NCBI GenBank assembly: GCA_012270865.1
Contig: JAAXHL010000113.1
Span: 39,809-103,808 of the forward strand
Source of the DNA: Candidatus Poribacteria bacterium
Lineage (GTDB): Bacteria; Poribacteria; WGA-4E; WGA-3G
Direction: 5' to 3'
DNA length: 64,000 bases
A model generated the notes under the pieces. The model ran no database searches, was not told the origin of the DNA, and worked only from the letters and a program-made list of their open reading frames with translations. Below, piece after piece: positions 61,600 through 64,000 of the stretch; position 1 is the first letter of the stretch, and every line of letters starts with the position of its first letter. Both the position numbers and the translations under genes were made by a program.

Positions 61600-62430
61600 A
61601 TGTCATTCAACATGCTGATACCTATGTGTGTGATCGCCGCGCCACCAGAACCAGAGATGAATGCGTCGTCAGCGGATCCAATTTTGCTTGCTCACCGTGG
61701 CTTGGTGCAGCACGCGCCTGAGAACACCTTGCCAAGTTTTGCTGCCGCTATTGAATTAGGTTTGTCAATCGAGTTGGATGTCTATCAGACCCGCGACGAA
61801 CATTTGGTGGTCATTCACGATAGGACTGTTGACCGAACGACCAACGGCACCGGCGAAGTGCTCGAAATGACACTGGCAGAGATCCGTAAACTGGATGCCG
61901 GAAACTGGTTCGATCCGCGTTTTACCGGCGAGAAAGTCCCGACATTGGAAGAAGTATTCAAACTCATTCGCGAGCATCAACGCACGCCGGTGACCATCGC
62001 ACTGAATATGAAGGTCATCTCACCGGGGATTGAGAAAAACATCGTGCGGCTCGTGGAAAAATATGAACTGTTCGATCAGCTTTTCGCTTTCGGTCAGTCC
62101 AGCGATTCGAGTCGTCGCTTCAAGCAAGCCAACCCAAAACTGCGAACGACGGTATATCTAAATGATAGTGAAGTCAATCGGTTCACCGCGGCTCTGAGTG
62201 ATCCGCTCGCCGACTGCTTGTGGGTACGTTTCATTCCGAGTGCGAAAGCGATGGGAGAGGCTCGTAAACTCGGTAAACAGGTCTGGCTCGCTTTGCACAT
62301 CGGCGAGAATCGACCTGATATTTGGGACGAAGCTCGCGCCAATAGAATAGACGGTATTTGTACCGATTGGCCACTGGTGTGTAGCCGACATTGGCGACTC
62401 GGTGCAAAACCGAAAAGCGATGAACGTTAG
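61600..62430 (+). CDS. glycerophosphodiester phosphodiesterase family protein
   Basis: The 276-aa protein has the GDPD barrel: LAHRGLVQHAPENT (His/Arg and Glu-Asn), IELDVYQTRD and VVIHDRTVDRTTNG, with the catalytic H and two metal-binding Glu. The frame ends with TDWP. A weak hydrophobic start (residues 4-15) could be a short secretion signal. It would release sn-glycerol-3-phosphate from phospholipid headgroups. The 3' end overlaps the methyltransferase stop by 4 nt. AGGAGAC precedes the ATG. Confidence 0.92.
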   Translation: MSFNMLIPMCVIAAPPEPEMNASSADPILLAHRGLVQHAPENTLPSFAAAIELGLSIELDVYQTRDEHLVVIHDRTVDRTTNGTGEVLEMTLAEIRKLDAGNWFDPRFTGEKVPTLEEVFKLIREHQRTPVTIALNMKVISPGIEKNIVRLVEKYELFDQLFAFGQSSDSSRRFKQANPKLRTTVYLNDSEVNRFTAALSDPLADCLWVRFIPSAKAMGEARKLGKQVWLALHIGENRPDIWDEARANRIDGICTDWPLVCSRHWRLGAKPKSDER

Positions 62431-63575
62431 GCATACGAAACGAAGTTCACACAATCATTTTTTTCGAGAAGAAAAAGAAATTCTCGGTTCGGTTTTTCGG
62501 CGGTATCAATCCATTCGTCTGTCCATCGCATACCCGCCATGACGTTCTTTTTGTAATTGAGTTCGACAGTCGCGATAAGTTCGCCGTTCCTTTGCATGAC
62601 TTCGTTCAGTTGTTCTGCAGTTGCTCGTCCACCAGAACTGTAGGACAGCAGAATCCAACGGGCTTGCGTCTCTCGGATGAGTCTTGCAATAGCGTCAACA
62701 GCAATGAACCGTCCGTCATCGTTACGGCGGAATTCCTCAAATATAGAAGCGGCGAACGGATCTGACGTATCCTTTCGCCGTTTTGCTTTTCCGAAAAGAT
62801 CGGGTTTATCGAAAAGCACAACACTTTTCCAGAGGTGGTAGTAAGCGGCGTATCGGACACGGGACGGGGGCATTTTCTCGTTGTTTGAACCGTACGGCGG
62901 ATCGAAATATGCGAGGTCTACGGAGACACGCGGCACGAGTTCAAAGATGTCGCTCTGGAAGACCTGATGCGCGTCGTCTGACGTGAAAATTTCGGGGACT
63001 TCGAGCACTAATTCTTTATAGGCGCGCGGTGCCCAATCTTTGAGATACGCCGAAAAGTGACCGAGACTGTTATCAACACGGTCGAGCGCGAGGATGAGGC
63101 TTGTGAGTGCTACGGCTTTATCGACGGGATTGAGGTTGAGGGTTTCTATCTCTTGTCGGATGGCATCTAATTTGCGGGTGTTGTGGAGTTGCCACGGTTT
63201 CTTGAGTCCGTCCGCTTGGATGGCGCATCCACCGTTGGCGTGTCCGCCGTAGTGTTCTGTGAACCAACCGTTAACAGGTGAGACGGCGTTGAGGTGGTCA
63301 ATGAGGGGTTGATACGCTTCTCTCGGTTTTGTGTTGAGAAGGTAGCAGGTGCCGAAGATTTTTGACCACGGCGCAATGTCGTTGCAGATAACGGTGTAGC
63401 CGAGTTTGGCGAGTGCTTGCGAGACGCGGGTTGTGCCTGCAAAACCGTCGAGGATTGTTTCGGCGTTGACTTTTTTGATGAGTTCCAAAACTTGTGGGAT
63501 GAGTTTTAGTTTGGAACCGATGTATTTGATGCCTTCGGTGGAAGGTGTGCGGGAATGCGGAAGCGTCTGTTGCAT
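62427..63575 (-). CDS. D12-class DNA adenine-N6 methyltransferase, orphan
   Basis: The 382-residue methyltransferase has the SAM motif LDGFAGTTRVSQAL (FAGT 45-48) and the catalytic AYFDPPYGSN (DPPYG 225-229), with an insert around 100-190 and a C-terminal LFLLEK-type end. It should methylate adenine in a specific DNA site. No complete restriction endonuclease gene adjoins it, but a truncated nuclease-like N-terminus lies upstream on the same strand (63704-63856). The start is ATG 63575; no strong Shine-Dalgarno is present. Confidence 0.9.
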   Translation of the reverse strand: MQQTLPHSRTPSTEGIKYIGSKLKLIPQVLELIKKVNAETILDGFAGTTRVSQALAKLGYTVICNDIAPWSKIFGTCYLLNTKPREAYQPLIDHLNAVSPVNGWFTEHYGGHANGGCAIQADGLKKPWQLHNTRKLDAIRQEIETLNLNPVDKAVALTSLILALDRVDNSLGHFSAYLKDWAPRAYKELVLEVPEIFTSDDAHQVFQSDIFELVPRVSVDLAYFDPPYGSNNEKMPPSRVRYAAYYHLWKSVVLFDKPDLFGKAKRRKDTSDPFAASIFEEFRRNDDGRFIAVDAIARLIRETQARWILLSYSSGGRATAEQLNEVMQRNGELIATVELNYKKNVMAGMRWTDEWIDTAEKPNREFLFLLEKNDCVNFVSYA

Positions 63576-63703
63576 GGGTTTAGGTCGATGGTCTTGTCTG
63601 AATCGCGGATTGACGCGGATTTCACAGATTTCGCGGATTTTGGGGTTTCTGTGTATTCAAGGGTTTAGTATAGCGTTGGGTTTCAACTCCGTTTTAACCC
63701 AAC
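63576..63703. other. gap with CAACCCAACCTAC repeat
   Basis: There is no gene. GCGTTGGGTTTCAACTCC and GTTTTAACCCAACCTAC (63673-63706) form an inverted repeat related to those at 22999 and 23106-23359. GCGGATT-TTCACAGATTTCGCGGATTTTGGG near 63612 is another short direct repeat. Confidence 0.6.
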
Positions 63704-63856
63704 CTACTTCCTCATTTGTCTGCCAATCCAGAGGATGGACTCTTGGGCAAGAGCGAGTAGACTGTTTTCAAGCCAATTCTCCAGATGGCGTTCAAGCTCA
63801 AGGTATGTTTCTTGAGCGATGATGAGTTCATCGCCTTCTAATCTAAAAATAGGCAT
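63704..63856 (-). pseudogene. N-terminal remnant of PD-(D/E)XK/NucS-like nuclease
   Basis: A 50-residue frame begins ATG 63856 after AAGGGAAAACA, a good ribosome-binding site. The product reads MPIFRLEGDELIIAQE, LELERHLENWLENS and ILWIGRQ, a pattern I recall at the start of long DUF91/PD-(D/E)XK nucleases, where GRQ is followed by the catalytic domain. Here the frame stops inside a CAACCCAACCTAC repeat, so the nuclease domain is lost. It could still be translated as a short peptide. Confidence 0.6.
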
Positions 63857-63877
63857 TGTTTTCCCTTAAAATCTATA

Positions 63878-64000
63878 GGACTTACGCAATTTTGACAATA
63901 TGACGTTCTGTTACGAGGTAAACTCTTAAAAACACAGACGTTCTCAATGCACAGGCTACCAAATGTCTCCTATGCTACAAAGGCACAGGCTAAAAGCCTA
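63878..64000. mobile_element. GGACTTACGCA-TIR element E (MITE-like), cut by the window end
   Basis: Starts GGACTTACGCA, with TA on its left. The interior resembles element B (ATTTTGAC, ACACAG, CTCCTATGCTACAAA) and ends in the AGGCT hairpin repeat found at 56560. The right terminus lies beyond the window. Confidence 0.75.

Noticed and set aside
63406..63822. 138-aa plus-strand frame near the right end
   Set aside because: It overlaps the methyltransferase start and repeats, and its sequence shows no conserved motif.

Overview
This window looks like part of a chromosome of an uncultivated bacterium with many hydrolases. I think Candidatus Poribacteria or a close relative is most likely. That rests on the mixture of sulfatases, phytanoyl-CoA dioxygenase, CRTAC1/UnbV, PorV-like barrel and mandelate-racemase genes, and on the GGCGGGGTT/AACCCCGCC hairpins between genes. 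It is an inference from gene families, because no rRNA or tRNA gene is visible. Porin-like barrel, Wza-like export and lipoprotein genes indicate a Gram-negative envelope. No CRISPR array, complete transposase gene or prophage was found.

Layout. 1-1230: two small genes, a lipoprotein and the remnant of a trypsin-like protease. 1298-10843 (minus): CstA transporter, xylose isomerase, a conserved housekeeping run (CCA-adding enzyme, M50 protease, ScpA, ScpB, threonine synthase) and a cyclase. 11007-12811: tandem GNAT acetyltransferases. 12933-16924 (minus): inositol-monophosphatase-like enzyme, DCC-LMF1 fusion and DegT aminotransferase. 17089-22882: twin-Cache lipoprotein, ELM1-like protein, lipoprotein and two TlpA-like paralogues, one with no redox cysteines. 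23482-31557: P-loop ATPase, enolase-superfamily enzyme, PhyH, PorV-like barrel, Fsr-like MFS, flippase-like membrane protein and amidohydrolase. 31858-34261: zinc-ribbon protein, small basic protein, SLBB export protein and an Hfq-like protein that may be a tandem Sm protein. 34664-41494: glycoside-hydrolase-like protein, slipin, sulfatase, mannonate dehydratase, PQQ-propeller protein and sialidase. 41825-45665: a TPR, FGE-like and CRTAC1 trio. 45743-52981: secreted protein, double-VWA protein, ComF-like PRTase with DprA-like protein, MoaB and a PaaK-like ligase. 53052-62430: second sulfatase, membrane peptide, sulfite-oxidase-like enzyme, MFS, second enolase-superfamily enzyme, zinc-ribbon peptide, KdgK-like kinase, 2-hydroxyacid dehydrogenase and GDPD. 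62427-63856 (minus): orphan D12 adenine methyltransferase with a nuclease-like N-terminal remnant just upstream.

How the genes fit together. Two sulfatases, the sialidase, the glycoside-hydrolase-like protein, mannonate dehydratase (makes KDG), a KDG-kinase-like PfkB protein, xylose isomerase and two enolase-superfamily sugar-acid dehydratase/racemase candidates suggest use of sulfated and uronate-containing polysaccharides. MoaB and the sulfite-oxidase-like protein belong to molybdenum cofactor metabolism.

The gaps between genes are rich in repeats. Five elements carry GGACTTACGCA terminal inverted repeats. Three of them contain the GC-rich hairpin, which also occurs alone and in 43-bp and 54-bp tandem arrays. 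A second small element ends in ATACCATT. Near-consensus sigma-70 promoters (TTGACA, 16-18 bp, TATAAT-like) can be read upstream of many genes and correct several start codons. The best candidates for something new are the Hfq-like tandem Sm protein, the PRTase-DprA pair, the redox-dead TlpA paralogue, the TPR/FGE-like/CRTAC1 trio with its hairpin arrays, and the mobile-hairpin repeat system.
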